Shown: in pieces, positions 8,509-16,964 of the stretch
Layout: each line of letters starts with the position of its first letter
Numbering within the stretch: position 1 is the first letter of the stretch
Source of the DNA: Teichococcus deserti
GTDB taxonomy: Bacteria > Pseudomonadota > Alphaproteobacteria > Acetobacterales > Acetobacteraceae
Direction of reading: 5' to 3'
DNA: 34,890 bases
Assembly: GCF_001982615.1 (NCBI RefSeq)
Contig: NZ_MLCO01000200.1
Coordinates: 1-34,890, forward strand
The notes under the pieces: model-generated
Seen by the model: the letters and a program-made list of their open reading frames with translations, nothing else
Database searches by the model: none
What the model was told of the DNA's origin: nothing
Made by a program: the position numbers and the translations under genes

Positions 8509-9456
8509 CCCTCCCACGCCACGAAGCCGATCTCCCAAGCTCCGACATGGGGCGCAGGCGCCCGCAGCGGCTGGCGCTTCCAGCGCCTTCCGGCTCCGCC
8601 CTAGGCGCCCCGCCCCAGGCGGCAGGGCATGCGCTCGGCAGGCTTCACGCCGGCCGGGCAGCGCATTCGGATAGTGTCTCCGGCCGGCGCCTTGTCATGC
8701 TTGCGCGGCAGCAAGCCCTCGGGCTGCGGGCGGCCAAAGCGGCACCGCAGCCGGCCGCCCAGCGCCCAGCGTCGCCGGCGGGTCGGGCACCGCCAGCAGG
8801 GTGGCGATCCGGCGGGTGCGCGCGCCGTGCCGGCCACCACCAGTCGCCGATGCAGCCGCCGGCGGGTGGCAGCATCACCGCCCCGTCTTCGGGGCGGGGC
8901 GCCAGGTCATCACCCGGGCAACCGTGGCGCCGCGTCGGCGGATGCCGGGAATGCACGCCGGCGATTGCGGAGGCTCAGGCGCGGCGCTAGGCGGCGATGT
9001 CGCCTGGCACTTTGACATGCCCACGGGCCATCTTGCGGACCATGCTTTCGGCAAGGTTCAGCTGCCCGGCCGCCTGGCTGGGAGACCCGCGGATCACGCG
9101 GAGCGCCTTGCTGAACGCAGAGGAGGCAATGGGCCGCGGCGGCGGCGCCAAGGCGATCCGGCCGCGCAGCTCTCCACGAAAATTCCCGCAGGCCGTGCTT
9201 TTGGAAGGAAAATCCTTGCGGCTGCCGCAGGGCGGTCCTCACAGAACGCCTTCGCAATCGCGTCGCATTTGCGACAAGTAATCCGGCCTGCAGCGGCGAT
9301 CCCAATACTCGCTGCGGCGCAGCATAGGACCTTAAGCATATGTTAGCTTAACAATTTCGAACCAGCCATTCACAATTTGGTCTGATTATTGCCGTACTGG
9401 CTCGGAAGACTCGCCTGCATGCCTGTTTACCCTTCCGTCCTTGAGAGCCAGCATTG
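8509..9456. other. Gene-poor stretch with decayed small DNA-binding-like frames
   Basis: About 950 bp without an intact gene. On the minus strand, short blocks look like former coding sequence. RCRFGRPQPEGLLPRKHDK...DTIRMRCPAGVK (about 8740-8630) is faintly like a ribbon-helix-helix protein; a helix-turn-helix-like tail is listed separately at 8988. Near the right end the base composition becomes AT-richer. An inverted repeat, TTAAGC (9332-9337) with GCTTAA (9346-9351), lies about 100 bp before the next gene and may belong to its promoter region. Confidence 0.35.
8988..9127 (-). pseudogene. Possible HTH-protein remnant
   Basis: Minus-strand reading gives SKALRVIRGSPSQAAGQLNL, then AESMVRKMARGHVKVPGDIAA followed by a TAG at 8988-8990. 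The spacing resembles the SQ.QAA..L.....V..W..G...VP helix-turn-helix of small Cro/C1- or KorB-like regulators common in this group. There is no good start codon or ribosome-binding site within a sensible distance, and the frame is short, so it is more likely a fragment than a working gene. The assignment is speculative. Confidence 0.3.
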
Positions 9457-9855
9457 ATGCCCAGCAATCCAATGGTGCAGTTGCCAACGAGCCGGATTCT
9501 TCTTGTGGAAGAAGACGATATCCGCTCCGACAATCTTCTGTCCTCTCTTCAGAAGGCCGGCGCAGTCGTCGCAGGACCGGTCCGGAGTGTGGATGCTGCC
9601 CTCATGATCCTCCGCACCGAGCGGCTCTCTGCCGTTATTTTTGCGGCTGATCTGGAGCGAGGCCCAGGCGCCGAGGAGCTCGGCGCTATTCTCGCAGAGC
9701 AGCACCTGCCGGCCCTGGTCATCGACTGGAGCCCTGTGAACCCGCCGAGGACAAGGATTGCTGGTGAGCAGCTGGCCTGGCCGTTCTCCCATCTCACCTT
9801 CATCGCAACGGTGTATCGGGTGGTGGCTGGAATGCCCGCCGAGATCGCCCACTGA
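9457..9855 (+). CDS. Stand-alone pseudo-receiver protein 1
   Basis: A 132-residue single receiver-like domain. The start of strand 1 and the acidic pocket are recognisable (SRILLVEEDDIRSD, residues 12-25). They are followed by the helix-1/strand-2 pattern LQKAGAVVAGPVRSVDAAL, which is closely similar to the receiver at the end of the upstream HWE kinase. At the phosphoacceptor position the sequence is AVIFAADL, with Phe62 where Asp is expected. The conserved C-terminal Lys region reads LAWPFSH, so the Lys is also gone. It therefore probably cannot be phosphorylated and may act as a docking or titration partner. There is no output domain. TTG 9454 overlaps the ATG; ATG 9457 is preferred. It is separated from the kinase by about 950 bp, so it is not clearly in the same operon. 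Confidence 0.72.
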   Translation: MPSNPMVQLPTSRILLVEEDDIRSDNLLSSLQKAGAVVAGPVRSVDAALMILRTERLSAVIFAADLERGPGAEELGAILAEQHLPALVIDWSPVNPPRTRIAGEQLAWPFSHLTFIATVYRVVAGMPAEIAH

Positions 9856-10031
9856 GCCTGAGGATTCGGGAGCACGATGAGCCCTGTCCGTCTTACTGAC
9901 GACCGGCCATTTCTCCGCCACCCGAACATGGGCGGTCGCGACGCTGTCTCCGCGTTGCAGCCTGCGTCGTGCGTCTCGGTCTCCGCCCCGCGGCGTGGGC
10001 CGGATTCATCGTCATCGAGGGGCCCCTGCCT

Positions 10032-10388
10032 ATGCTGACCGGCTGTCGAGTCCTGCTGGCAGAGACGGACTACTTCGTGGCTCTGGAGATGACGCTCTCC
10101 TTGCAGCAAGCGGGTGCTGCCGTGCTCGGCCCGGTATCCAGCGAAGACGCGGCTCTCGGTATCCTGCTGCGCGACGACGTCGACCTGGTGATTTTCAATG
10201 CCGAGCTTTGCAAGGAACGCGTCACGCTGCTGCCCGCGTGGCTTGCTCAGCAGGAGGTGGCCTCGATGATGGTCAATGATGTCGAGCTGCGGAGCAGTGA
10301 TCCACTGTGCCAGGGACGCAGGCAGCTGCTGCATCCCCTGCGCTATCCGCGCTTCCAGAAAGCCGTTGCTGAGCTTCTGGAGCGCTGA
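10032..10388 (+). CDS. Stand-alone pseudo-receiver protein 2
   Basis: A 118-residue single receiver-like domain. CRVLLAETDYFVALEMTLSL (residues 5-24) and QAGAAVLGPVSSEDAALGIL (26-45) align with the kinase receiver VLVVEDDYYLASD...AAGAAVLGPCPSQDAALGLL. At the phosphoacceptor site it reads LVIFNAEL, with Phe55 in place of Asp. The Lys motif becomes LLHPLRYP, with His replacing Lys. It is thus a second degenerate paralogue. A longer in-frame start exists upstream (9969), but the ATG at 10032 gives a normal-length receiver. The stop codon runs into a strong hairpin (10388-10418). No output domain is present. Its position next to another pseudo-receiver and the HWE kinase suggests a role in that signalling circuit; this is inference. 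Confidence 0.72.
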   Translation: MLTGCRVLLAETDYFVALEMTLSLQQAGAAVLGPVSSEDAALGILLRDDVDLVIFNAELCKERVTLLPAWLAQQEVASMMVNDVELRSSDPLCQGRRQLLHPLRYPRFQKAVAELLER

Positions 10389-10418
10389 GCGCCGCCCCTG
10401 CTAGCATCCGGCGGCGCT
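10388..10418 (+). terminator. Hairpin after pseudo-receiver 2
   Basis: AGCGCCGCC (10388-10396) pairs perfectly with GGCGGCGCT (10410-10418) around a 13-nt loop and overlaps the last base of the stop codon. There is no clear T-run, so it may be a weak intrinsic terminator or an mRNA-stabilising stem. Confidence 0.5.
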
Positions 10419-10567
10419 TGGCTCTGCCCGGTCATGGACCCTTGTCGGACCGGCGGCCTTCGCCCGGACATTCCGTAGTCATGGCCTTCACGGTGTCGTG
10501 CTACCGTTGGCGGCGGTTCTGAAGAGGAGATCGTATCCGTCACGGAAGCCGATGCTATGCTTTCGCA

Positions 10568-10777
10568 ATGCCAAGGCTCTATGTCCGCCGCGATCACACG
10601 GTGCGCGTGTTTCCCGCTGTCCTGGTTGATGATGACCAGTGGTGCGCCAAAGCGGTGCTGACGATCACCAAAGACAACCGCAGCGTGGTGGCAACCTCGC
10701 CTCGCTGCCGCAGCCCAGAAGCCGCCTACAAGGCCGCCATGACGTTGGTCCGTCATGCGGCAGGCCTCAGGATGTGA
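10568..10777 (+). CDS. Small hypothetical protein
   Basis: A 69-residue basic protein beginning MPRLYVRRDHTVRVFPAVLV. It has an alternating strand pattern in the first half (YVRRDHTVRVFPAVLVDDDQWCAKAVLTIT) and a helical end (SPEAAYKAAMTLVRHAAGLRM). It contains no membrane segment or known motif that I can name. The regular beta-beta-beta-alpha look and a clean start and stop argue for a real gene. It stands alone between the pseudo-receiver block and gene-poor DNA. Function unknown. Confidence 0.5.
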   Translation: MPRLYVRRDHTVRVFPAVLVDDDQWCAKAVLTITKDNRSVVATSPRCRSPEAAYKAAMTLVRHAAGLRM

Positions 10778-11656
10778 GGGTGGACCCTTCTCATCGGGCT
10801 CAACTGCGCCAGCCAGGTCGGCGCCGCATCAGGCCGGTTCACGCAGGGCTTCCCGGGACCGGTCCCCAGCATGTCTTTGTAACAACCGAAGCAATCGTTC
10901 AGGCCGCTCCTCATCATCCGTGCGGACCACCTGGATCCGCAGGGCGGTGCTGACGATCTCTGCGAGTGATGCGATGGTCGAGCCCGGCTCTCGGCCCTGC
11001 GGCAGCCCAGCCAGCGCCTGGGTGGCCGCGGTCGCATCTGCTGGGCAGCAGCCCGGCTTTCCGTCCGACGGATCACCCTCTGCGGAGGGGGTCAGCTCCG
11101 GTCGGTCCTCGGAGGCACAGTGATCATGGGGGCGACCTGGTCCGCCCGACCGTCTCCTGGGACACTGTGCGTGACGTTGAACCCGAGGAAGATGGCAGTC
11201 CGGACCGGGTCATTGTGATGCGGCCGCCGCGAACCGGCACCCGATGAGCCCCAGCCTGCTGCTCGAATGGCGCCGACACGGGCGCGATGCACCGATGCCC
11301 GGGGTGATGCGCGCCGAGGCCGACGTTCCTGATAGCGGTCCGCGCCGCGGATGCGGCCGGGCAGCCGAAGCACGGCGGAGGTGCGGAGCGGCAGCGACCT
11401 GGCCAAGGCCCAGGGCGGCATGCAGGTGATCAGCGGCCCGGCGTTGCCCGCGGGGCCGCTCTTCCTGGCCGGCGTCGCCTTCGCCGGCAGCGGCGCGATC
11501 ATCGGCTCTTTCGTCGGCCACGAGAAGACGCCGAAGGCCACCGACGCCGAAGGCGACGGGTCCGGGGTCCTGGCCAAGGACGGGCTGCTGCGGGAGGATG
11601 GGCCCGCCTCCAAGCGGCAGGAGGCGGCGCTCCACTGCGACGACGCGGCGTGACCG
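10778..11656. other. Gene-poor stretch, two doubtful small frames
   Basis: No secure gene. On the minus strand a frame ending at the TGA at 10829-10831 gives a helical, protein-like C-terminus (TIASLAEIVSTALRIQVVR, then ERPERLLRLLQRHAGD), but no start is evident. On the plus strand a frame from ATG 11420 to 11653 (77 residues) has one hydrophobic segment (PLFLAGVAFAGSGAIIGSFVG) and a hydrophilic tail. It converges on the histidine kinase gene. Both are listed only as possibilities. Confidence 0.3.
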
Positions 11657-12988
11657 TCAGCCCCGCGCGCGCAGCCTGACCGTCAGGCCGCGTCCGCCGG
11701 GGCCGGGGGCCAGCGACAGCGCGCCGCCATGCAGACGGGCGATGGCGGCGACCAAAGCCAGCCCCAGCCCGGTGCCCGGCGTGCCGCGGCTGCGGTCCAG
11801 CCGGTAGAATCTCTTCTGCACGTTGTCCCGCTCGGCCTCGGGGATGCCGGGGCCCTCGTCGGCCACGGACAGCGAGCCATCGGGGGCCAGGGTCACGCGG
11901 ATCGTCCCCGCCCCATGCGCCAGGGCATTGTCCAGCAGATTGGCCAGCGCCTGGCGCAGCAGCGGCGCGCTGCCGGTCAGCCGCACCCCGGGGGCGACCT
12001 CGGCGGCCAGTGTCCGGCCGGCGTCTTCCACCACCGGCGCATAGGCTTCGACCACCCCTTCGACCAGCGCCGAGAGGTCCAGCTCGGCAAAGGCGTCGCG
12101 GCCGGCCCCCGCCTCGGCCCGGGCGATGCGCAGCAGCGCGGCGAAGGTGGCCAGGATGCCGTCCAGCTCGTCGATGGCGGCGTCCAGCGTGGCGCTGTCG
12201 GCGGCGGGGTCGCGGGCGGCGGCGGCGGCGAGCTCCAGCCGCTGGCGCAGGCGGGACAGCGGCGAGCGCAGGTCATGGGCGATGTCGTCGGTCACCTGGC
12301 GCAGCTCGGCGACCAGGGTCTCGATGCGGGCCAGCATGGCGTTGACCGTCGCCGCCAGCCGGTCGAATTCGTCGCCGCGGCCGGATTGCGGCAGGCGCTG
12401 GGTCAGGTCGCCCGCCATCACCGCCCGGGCCGCCAGGCTGACATCGTCCAGGCGGCGCTCCAGCCGGCGGGCCAGCCAGAAGCCCAGGGCCAGCGCCAGC
12501 AGCGCGGCGGCGCCCCCGGCGATCGGCGGGGTCCAGGCCAGGGCGGCGGCGGCACGGTCGACCGGGGCCAGCTCGGTCGCGACCAGCAGGTTGACGCCGC
12601 CGGGCAGCAGGGCGCCGAGGGCGCGGATCTGCGAGCCCTCGCCCGCCCGCGGCAGGGTGGCGAAGCCGCGCAAGGTCACCGGCGCCACCGGGACGCCCCC
12701 GGCGATGAGCCGCCCGTCCGGGGCGCTCAGGGACAGGAAAATCGGGCCCTGGCGGCGGGAATAGAGGCGGGTGGCCTCGGCGAGGCCCGCCAGGCCGTAA
12801 GTTTCGTAGTCGCGGATCAGCCCCTCGGCCTCGGCGGCCAGGACCAGGTCCAGCTGCTGGCGCAGCGCGGATTGCGCCCGGAACCAGCCCCAGCCGGCGC
12901 CGCAGACGCTGGCGACCAGCACCACGGCGGCCATGGCGAGCGCCAGGCGCGGGGCGAAGCTGCGCGGCCAGTTCATCCGCCCGGGCAT
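11657..12988 (-). CDS. HAMP-domain sensor histidine kinase
   Basis: A 443-residue membrane sensor. Transmembrane helix 1 is at about 11-33. A periplasmic sensor loop follows at about 35-150, and transmembrane helix 2 is at about 153-174. HAMP covers about 175-228. The HisKA motif DDIAHDLRSPLSRLRQ has His238. The ATPase domain shows the N-box LANLLDNALAHG (Asn354), the G1 box VADEGPGIP and G2 GTGLGLALV. It is encoded five bases after the stop of its response regulator, so the two form an operon and a cognate pair. The first Met (12988) or Met5 (12976) could be the start. The signal is unknown; the periplasmic loop is of the size seen in copper, antibiotic or envelope sensors of the EnvZ/QseC-like class. 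The gene converges with little space on the plus-strand frame before it. Confidence 0.92.
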   Translation of the reverse strand: MPGRMNWPRSFAPRLALAMAAVVLVASVCGAGWGWFRAQSALRQQLDLVLAAEAEGLIRDYETYGLAGLAEATRLYSRRQGPIFLSLSAPDGRLIAGGVPVAPVTLRGFATLPRAGEGSQIRALGALLPGGVNLLVATELAPVDRAAAALAWTPPIAGGAAALLALALGFWLARRLERRLDDVSLAARAVMAGDLTQRLPQSGRGDEFDRLAATVNAMLARIETLVAELRQVTDDIAHDLRSPLSRLRQRLELAAAAARDPAADSATLDAAIDELDGILATFAALLRIARAEAGAGRDAFAELDLSALVEGVVEAYAPVVEDAGRTLAAEVAPGVRLTGSAPLLRQALANLLDNALAHGAGTIRVTLAPDGSLSVADEGPGIPEAERDNVQKRFYRLDRSRGTPGTGLGLALVAAIARLHGGALSLAPGPGGRGLTVRLRARG

Positions 12989-12993
12989 CGGGT

Positions 12994-13689
12994 TCAGCCG
13001 TGGCCGGCGCCGAGGGCCGGAGCCAGCACATAGCCGGCGCCGCGCACGGTGCGGATCATCGAGGGTTCGCCGCCCGCCTCCAGCTTGCGGCGCAGCCGGC
13101 TGACATGGACGTCGATGATGTTGGTGGTGGGGGCGAAGGAAAAATCCCAGACCTTCTCCAGCAGCATGGTCCGCGTCAGCACCTCGCCGGGGTGGCGCAT
13201 CATGTATTCGAGCAGGCGGAACTCGGTCGGCAGCAGCTCGATCGGCCGGGTGCCGCGGGTCACGGCCCGGCGCAGCAGGTCGGCGCGCAGGTCGCCCACC
13301 GCCAGCTCGGTGGCCTCGGCGGCGGCCGGGGCGGGGCGGCGGGCCAGGGCGCGGATGCGCGCGCGGAGCTCGGCGAAGGCGAAAGGCTTGGCCAGGTAGT
13401 CGTCGGCGCCGGCCTCCAGCCCCTCGACGCGGCGGTCGACCTCGGCCAGCGCCGTCAGCATCAGCACCGGCGTCGCGATGCCGGAGGCGCGCAGCGCCCG
13501 GGTGATGGCGACGCCGTCGGGGCCGGGCAGCATGCGGTCGGTGACGATGATGTCGAAGGGCTCGTTCAACGCCAGGAACAGCCCGTCCTTTCCGGTGGCG
13601 GCGCGGTCGACGACATGGCCTTCCTCGGCCAGGCCCTTGGCCAGGTAGTCGGCGGTGGCGGGGTCATCCTCGATCAGCAGGATGCGCAT
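12994..13689 (-). CDS. OmpR/PhoB-family response regulator
   Basis: A 231-residue two-domain regulator. The receiver (1-120) has the acidic pair IEDD, phosphoacceptor Asp51 (IIVTDRMLP), Thr79 (LMLTA) and Lys101 (YLAKPF), all intact. The C-terminal winged-helix DNA-binding domain (about 130-226) shows the typical ELLPTEFRLLEYMMRHPGEV...LEKVWDF and the recognition region NIIDVHVSRLRRKLE, ending in the IRTVRGAGYVL wing. It is the first gene of the minus-strand regulator-kinase operon. It would bind promoters as a dimer after phosphorylation by the HAMP kinase downstream. It is divergent from the MYG1-family gene across an 80-bp gap that should hold both promoters; no repeat operator stood out there. 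Confidence 0.94.
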   Translation of the reverse strand: MRILLIEDDPATADYLAKGLAEEGHVVDRAATGKDGLFLALNEPFDIIVTDRMLPGPDGVAITRALRASGIATPVLMLTALAEVDRRVEGLEAGADDYLAKPFAFAELRARIRALARRPAPAAAEATELAVGDLRADLLRRAVTRGTRPIELLPTEFRLLEYMMRHPGEVLTRTMLLEKVWDFSFAPTTNIIDVHVSRLRRKLEAGGEPSMIRTVRGAGYVLAPALGAGHG

Positions 13690-13769
13690 GGCGGGGGCTC
13701 CCGGGGGAAAGTCGCCGTCAGCCTCCTGCAGCGTGGCGGCGCTGTCCAGGGTGGGCTAGAAGGCCGGCC

Positions 13770-14732
13770 ATGACAGACAAGCCCCTCCCCCTGCTGGTCA
13801 CCCATAGCGGCGGCTTCCATTGCGACGAGGCCTTCGCCTATGCGGTGCTGAAGCGCGCGCTCGGCCTGGGGCCCGTGGGCACCGACCACCGCCTGCTGCG
13901 CACGCGCGACATGAAGCGCATCGCCGAGGGCGACATCGTCTTCGATGTCGGCCTGGAATTCGACGCGGCGCGCGACCGCTTCGACCACCACCAGCGCGGC
14001 GCCCCCACCCGCGCCGACGGCACGCCCTTCAGCGCCGCCGGGCTGGTCTGGCAGAAGTACGGTGAGGCCGCGGTGCGCGCCATCCTGCCGGAGGCTGCGC
14101 GCGGCTTCGCCCCCGCCATCGCCCAGGAGCTGGATCGCAGCGTGGTCTTCCGCATCGACGAGATCGACAACGGCACGGCGACCAGCCGCGGCGTGCTCGA
14201 CCTCGCCTCGCTGATCGGCGACTGCAACCTGGCCTGGGACGCCCCCGGCGGCGACGATCCGGCGGCCGAGGACGCCGCCTTCCAGGAGGCCGCGGCGCTG
14301 GCCGATGCCGTGCTGGCGCGGCGGGTGGATGCGGTGCGCGGCCGCCACGTCGCCTCGGCCGAGGTGCTGGCGCTGCATGGCCGAGGCGCCGATGCGCGCG
14401 TCCTGGTGCTGGATCGCCGCATGCCCTGGAAGGGCGCCGTCTTCGACCATGCGCTGCCGGTGATCTACTGCATCTATCCGGTGCAGAACGGCAATTGGAT
14501 GGTCGACACCATGCCGCCGGAGCCGAAAAGCTTCGACCAGCGCCTGCCGCTGCCGGAAGGCTGGGCCGGGCTGCAGGACGCCGCCCTGGCCGAGGCCTCG
14601 GGCGTGCCGGATGCCGTCTTCGTGCATCTGCGCCGCTTCGTCGGCGCGGCGCGGTCGCGCGAGGGGGCGCTGGCCATGGCGCAGAAGGCGCTGGCGCTGG
14701 GCTTCGCCGCCGCCATGGCGCCGAAGGGCTGA
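13770..14732 (+). CDS. MYG1-family protein (UPF0160), DHH-like phosphoesterase/nuclease
   Basis: A 320-residue soluble protein. The N-terminal motif THSGGFHCDEAFAYAVL (about 11-27) with His12, His17 and Asp19, and the second motif FDVGLEFD...DRFDHHQ with a DHH triad, are the metal-binding signature of the MYG1 family. Members resemble DHH phosphoesterases; the eukaryotic MYG1 has been described as a 3'-5' RNA exonuclease. The conserved Trp/Pro-rich C-terminal part (VYPVQ-like IYPVQNGNWMVDTMPPE, then LPEGWAGL) is also present, so the length and domain are complete. It is a single gene transcribed away from the two-component operon and is followed by a hairpin. Its cellular role in bacteria is not established. 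Confidence 0.88.
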   Translation: MTDKPLPLLVTHSGGFHCDEAFAYAVLKRALGLGPVGTDHRLLRTRDMKRIAEGDIVFDVGLEFDAARDRFDHHQRGAPTRADGTPFSAAGLVWQKYGEAAVRAILPEAARGFAPAIAQELDRSVVFRIDEIDNGTATSRGVLDLASLIGDCNLAWDAPGGDDPAAEDAAFQEAAALADAVLARRVDAVRGRHVASAEVLALHGRGADARVLVLDRRMPWKGAVFDHALPVIYCIYPVQNGNWMVDTMPPEPKSFDQRLPLPEGWAGLQDAALAEASGVPDAVFVHLRRFVGAARSREGALAMAQKALALGFAAAMAPKG

Positions 14733-14742
14733 GACCGATCCC

Positions 14743-14764
14743 GGGGGAGCCCTTGCGCTCCCCC
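14743..14764 (+). terminator. Hairpin after MYG1-family gene
   Basis: GGGGGAGC (14743-14750) and GCTCCCCC (14757-14764) form a perfect 8-bp stem with a 6-nt loop shortly after the stop codon. No T-tract follows. It is a likely terminator separating this gene from the hydantoinase genes. Confidence 0.55.
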
Positions 14765-14876
14765 AACGGTCGTGCTGCGGTCATGCCGTTCGTCCCCAGG
14801 GGGCATGGCGGTCCGCCAGGAAAATGGCATGTGGCTTGCTTGTAACCGGGGGCTTGAGGGCCTGAGGAGAGCAGCC

Positions 14877-16964
14877 TTGCCGGATACCCCCACCATTCGC
14901 CTGGCCGCCGATATCGGCGGCACCTTCACCGATGTGGTGCTGGATGCCGGGGGGCAGCGCCGTACCCGCAAGGTGCTGACCACGCCGTCGGCTCCGGAGG
15001 ACGGCGTGCTGGAGGGGATTTCCCTGGTGCTGGGCGATGCCGGGCTGCAGTTCTCCGACATCGATGTCTTCGTCCATGGCACGACGCTGGCGACCAATGC
15101 CATCATCGAGCGGCGCGGCGCGAAGACGGCGCTGATCGCGACCGCGGGCTTCCGCGACATCCTCGAGATCGGCACCGAGAGCCGCTACGACCAGTATGAC
15201 CTGACGCTGGAGAAGCCGCGGCCGCTGGTGCCGCGGTCGTTGCGTTTCACCGTGCCGGAACGGATAGATGCGCGCGGCCGGGTGCAGCTGGCCCTGGACG
15301 AGGCGGCCCTGTCGGCGCTGACGGCACAGCTGGCGGCGGAAGGGGTGCAGAGCGTCGCCATCGCCTTCCTGCATGCCTATGCCAATCCGGCGCATGAGCA
15401 GCGGGCCGGCGCCCTGATCCGCGCCGCGCTGCCCGGCGTGTCGGTGACGCTGGCCTCCGAGGTCTGCCCGGAAGTGCGCGAATACGAGCGGACCTCCACC
15501 GCCGTGGCCAATGCCTATGTGCAGCCGCTGATGGAGGGCTATCTGGGCCGCATGGCCGCCGCCCTCGAGGGGCGCCAGTATCGCGGCGCCACCTATCTGG
15601 TGACCTCCGGCGGCGGGCTGACCGCGCTGGAGACGGCGCAGCGCTTCCCGGTGCGGCTGGTGGAATCCGGCCCGGCGGGCGGCGCCATCTTCGCCGCCCA
15701 GGTCGCGCTGCGCGCCAACGAGCAGCGGGTCCTGTCCTTCGACATGGGCGGCACCACCGCCAAGGTCTGCCTGATCGAGAAGGGCGAGCCGGCGACGTCC
15801 CGCTTCTTCGAGGTGGACCGCACGGCGCGCTTCCTGAAGGGCTCCGGCCTGCCGCTGCGCATCCCGGTCATCGAGATGGTGGAGATCGGCGCCGGCGGCG
15901 GCTCGATCGCGCAGGTCGATGCGATGCAGCGGGTGACGGTGGGGCCGGAAAGCGCTTCCTCCGTCCCGGGCCCGGCCTGCTATGGGCGCGGCGGCACGCG
16001 GCCGGCGGTGACGGATGCCGACGTGGCGCTGGGGCTGATCGAGCCGGAAGGCTTCGCCGGCGGCAGCATGACGCTGGAGCCGGCGCGGTCGCTGGCCGCG
16101 CTGGACGAGGCGGTGGGCCAGAAACTGGGCCTGTCGCCGGAGATGGCGGCCTATGCGGTCTATGAGATGGTCTGCGAGAACATGGCCAGCGCCGCCCGCG
16201 TCCATGCCGCCGAGCGGGGGGCAGTGATCGCGCAGCACACCATGATCGCCTTCGGCGGCGCGGCCCCCCTGCATGCCGCGCGCGTCGCCGAGAAGGTCGG
16301 CGTCACCCGCGTCGTGGTGCCGCCCAATGCGGGGGTCGGCTCGGCAGTGGGGTTCCTGGCGGCGCCGGTGGCCTATGAGATCGTCCGCTCACGCCCGGCG
16401 CGGCTGGATGCCAGCTTCGACGGTGCGGCCATTTCCTCCCTGTTCGCCGAGATGACGGCGGCGGCCCGCGCCCTGGTCGAGCCCGGCGCGCGCGGGGCAG
16501 CGCTGTTCGAGCGGCGCATCGCCTTCATGCGCTATGTCGGCCAGGGGCATGAGATCACGGTGGAGTTGCCCAACCGCGCCCTGACCGCCGAGGATGTCGC
16601 CGAGTTGCGCCGCTATTTCGAGGCCGAATATGCCCGGCAATTCGCCCGTGCCATCCCGGCGGCGGCGATCGAGGTGCTGAACTGGTCGGTGCTGGTCTCG
16701 ACCCATGCGGCGAAGCCGGAAGCGGCGGCGGCGGTCGCGCCCGCCGCGGCGCCGGCGCCGTCGGGCGTGAGAAAACTGTTCGACGGCAAGCGAGAGGCGC
16801 ATGTCGAGGTGCCGATCTATCTGCGCGACGCCATGCTGCCGGGCGCGCGGGTGCCGGGACCTGCGATCATCACCGAGATGGAGACGACGACCTTCGTCTC
16901 GGCCAGCTTCGATGCGCATATCGACGGCAGCGGCTGCATCGTCATGGAGCAGAAGGCGGCATGA
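14877..16964 (+). CDS. hyuA: Hydantoinase/oxoprolinase family protein, subunit A
   Basis: A 695-residue ATP-dependent ring-opening subunit. The actin-like nucleotide-binding motif AADIGGTFTDVVLD is at the N-terminus (about 9-22). A second glycine-rich motif, SFDMGGTTAKVCLIEKG, lies in the middle, followed by EIGAGGGSIAQVD and GPACYGRGGTRPAVTDADV, all hallmarks of HyuA/OplA. The family cleaves cyclic amides such as N-methylhydantoin, hydantoins or 5-oxoproline using ATP; caprolactamases and acetophenone carboxylases are relatives. The start is taken as TTG 14877, because AGGAGA (14865-14870) lies six bases upstream and this gives the normal N-terminus; the frame is open further up without a Shine-Dalgarno. 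It overlaps the next gene by ATGA, so the two subunits are translationally coupled. Confidence 0.9.
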   Translation: MPDTPTIRLAADIGGTFTDVVLDAGGQRRTRKVLTTPSAPEDGVLEGISLVLGDAGLQFSDIDVFVHGTTLATNAIIERRGAKTALIATAGFRDILEIGTESRYDQYDLTLEKPRPLVPRSLRFTVPERIDARGRVQLALDEAALSALTAQLAAEGVQSVAIAFLHAYANPAHEQRAGALIRAALPGVSVTLASEVCPEVREYERTSTAVANAYVQPLMEGYLGRMAAALEGRQYRGATYLVTSGGGLTALETAQRFPVRLVESGPAGGAIFAAQVALRANEQRVLSFDMGGTTAKVCLIEKGEPATSRFFEVDRTARFLKGSGLPLRIPVIEMVEIGAGGGSIAQVDAMQRVTVGPESASSVPGPACYGRGGTRPAVTDADVALGLIEPEGFAGGSMTLEPARSLAALDEAVGQKLGLSPEMAAYAVYEMVCENMASAARVHAAERGAVIAQHTMIAFGGAAPLHAARVAEKVGVTRVVVPPNAGVGSAVGFLAAPVAYEIVRSRPARLDASFDGAAISSLFAEMTAAARALVEPGARGAALFERRIAFMRYVGQGHEITVELPNRALTAEDVAELRRYFEAEYARQFARAIPAAAIEVLNWSVLVSTHAAKPEAAAAVAPAAAPAPSGVRKLFDGKREAHVEVPIYLRDAMLPGARVPGPAIITEMETTTFVSASFDAHIDGSGCIVMEQKAA

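Noticed and set aside
11651-11686. Direct repeat TGACCGTCAG at 11651 and 11677
   Set aside because: Lies at the end of the histidine kinase gene where the second copy encodes the family-typical C-terminal strand; probably chance in GC-rich coding DNA.
14772-14876. Longer N-terminus for HyuA
   Set aside because: No ribosome-binding site and no family-like sequence before the TTG at 14877, which has AGGAGA at correct spacing.
14781-16274. 497-residue minus-strand open frame
   Set aside because: Antisense shadow of HyuA, which has all family motifs in the plus frame.
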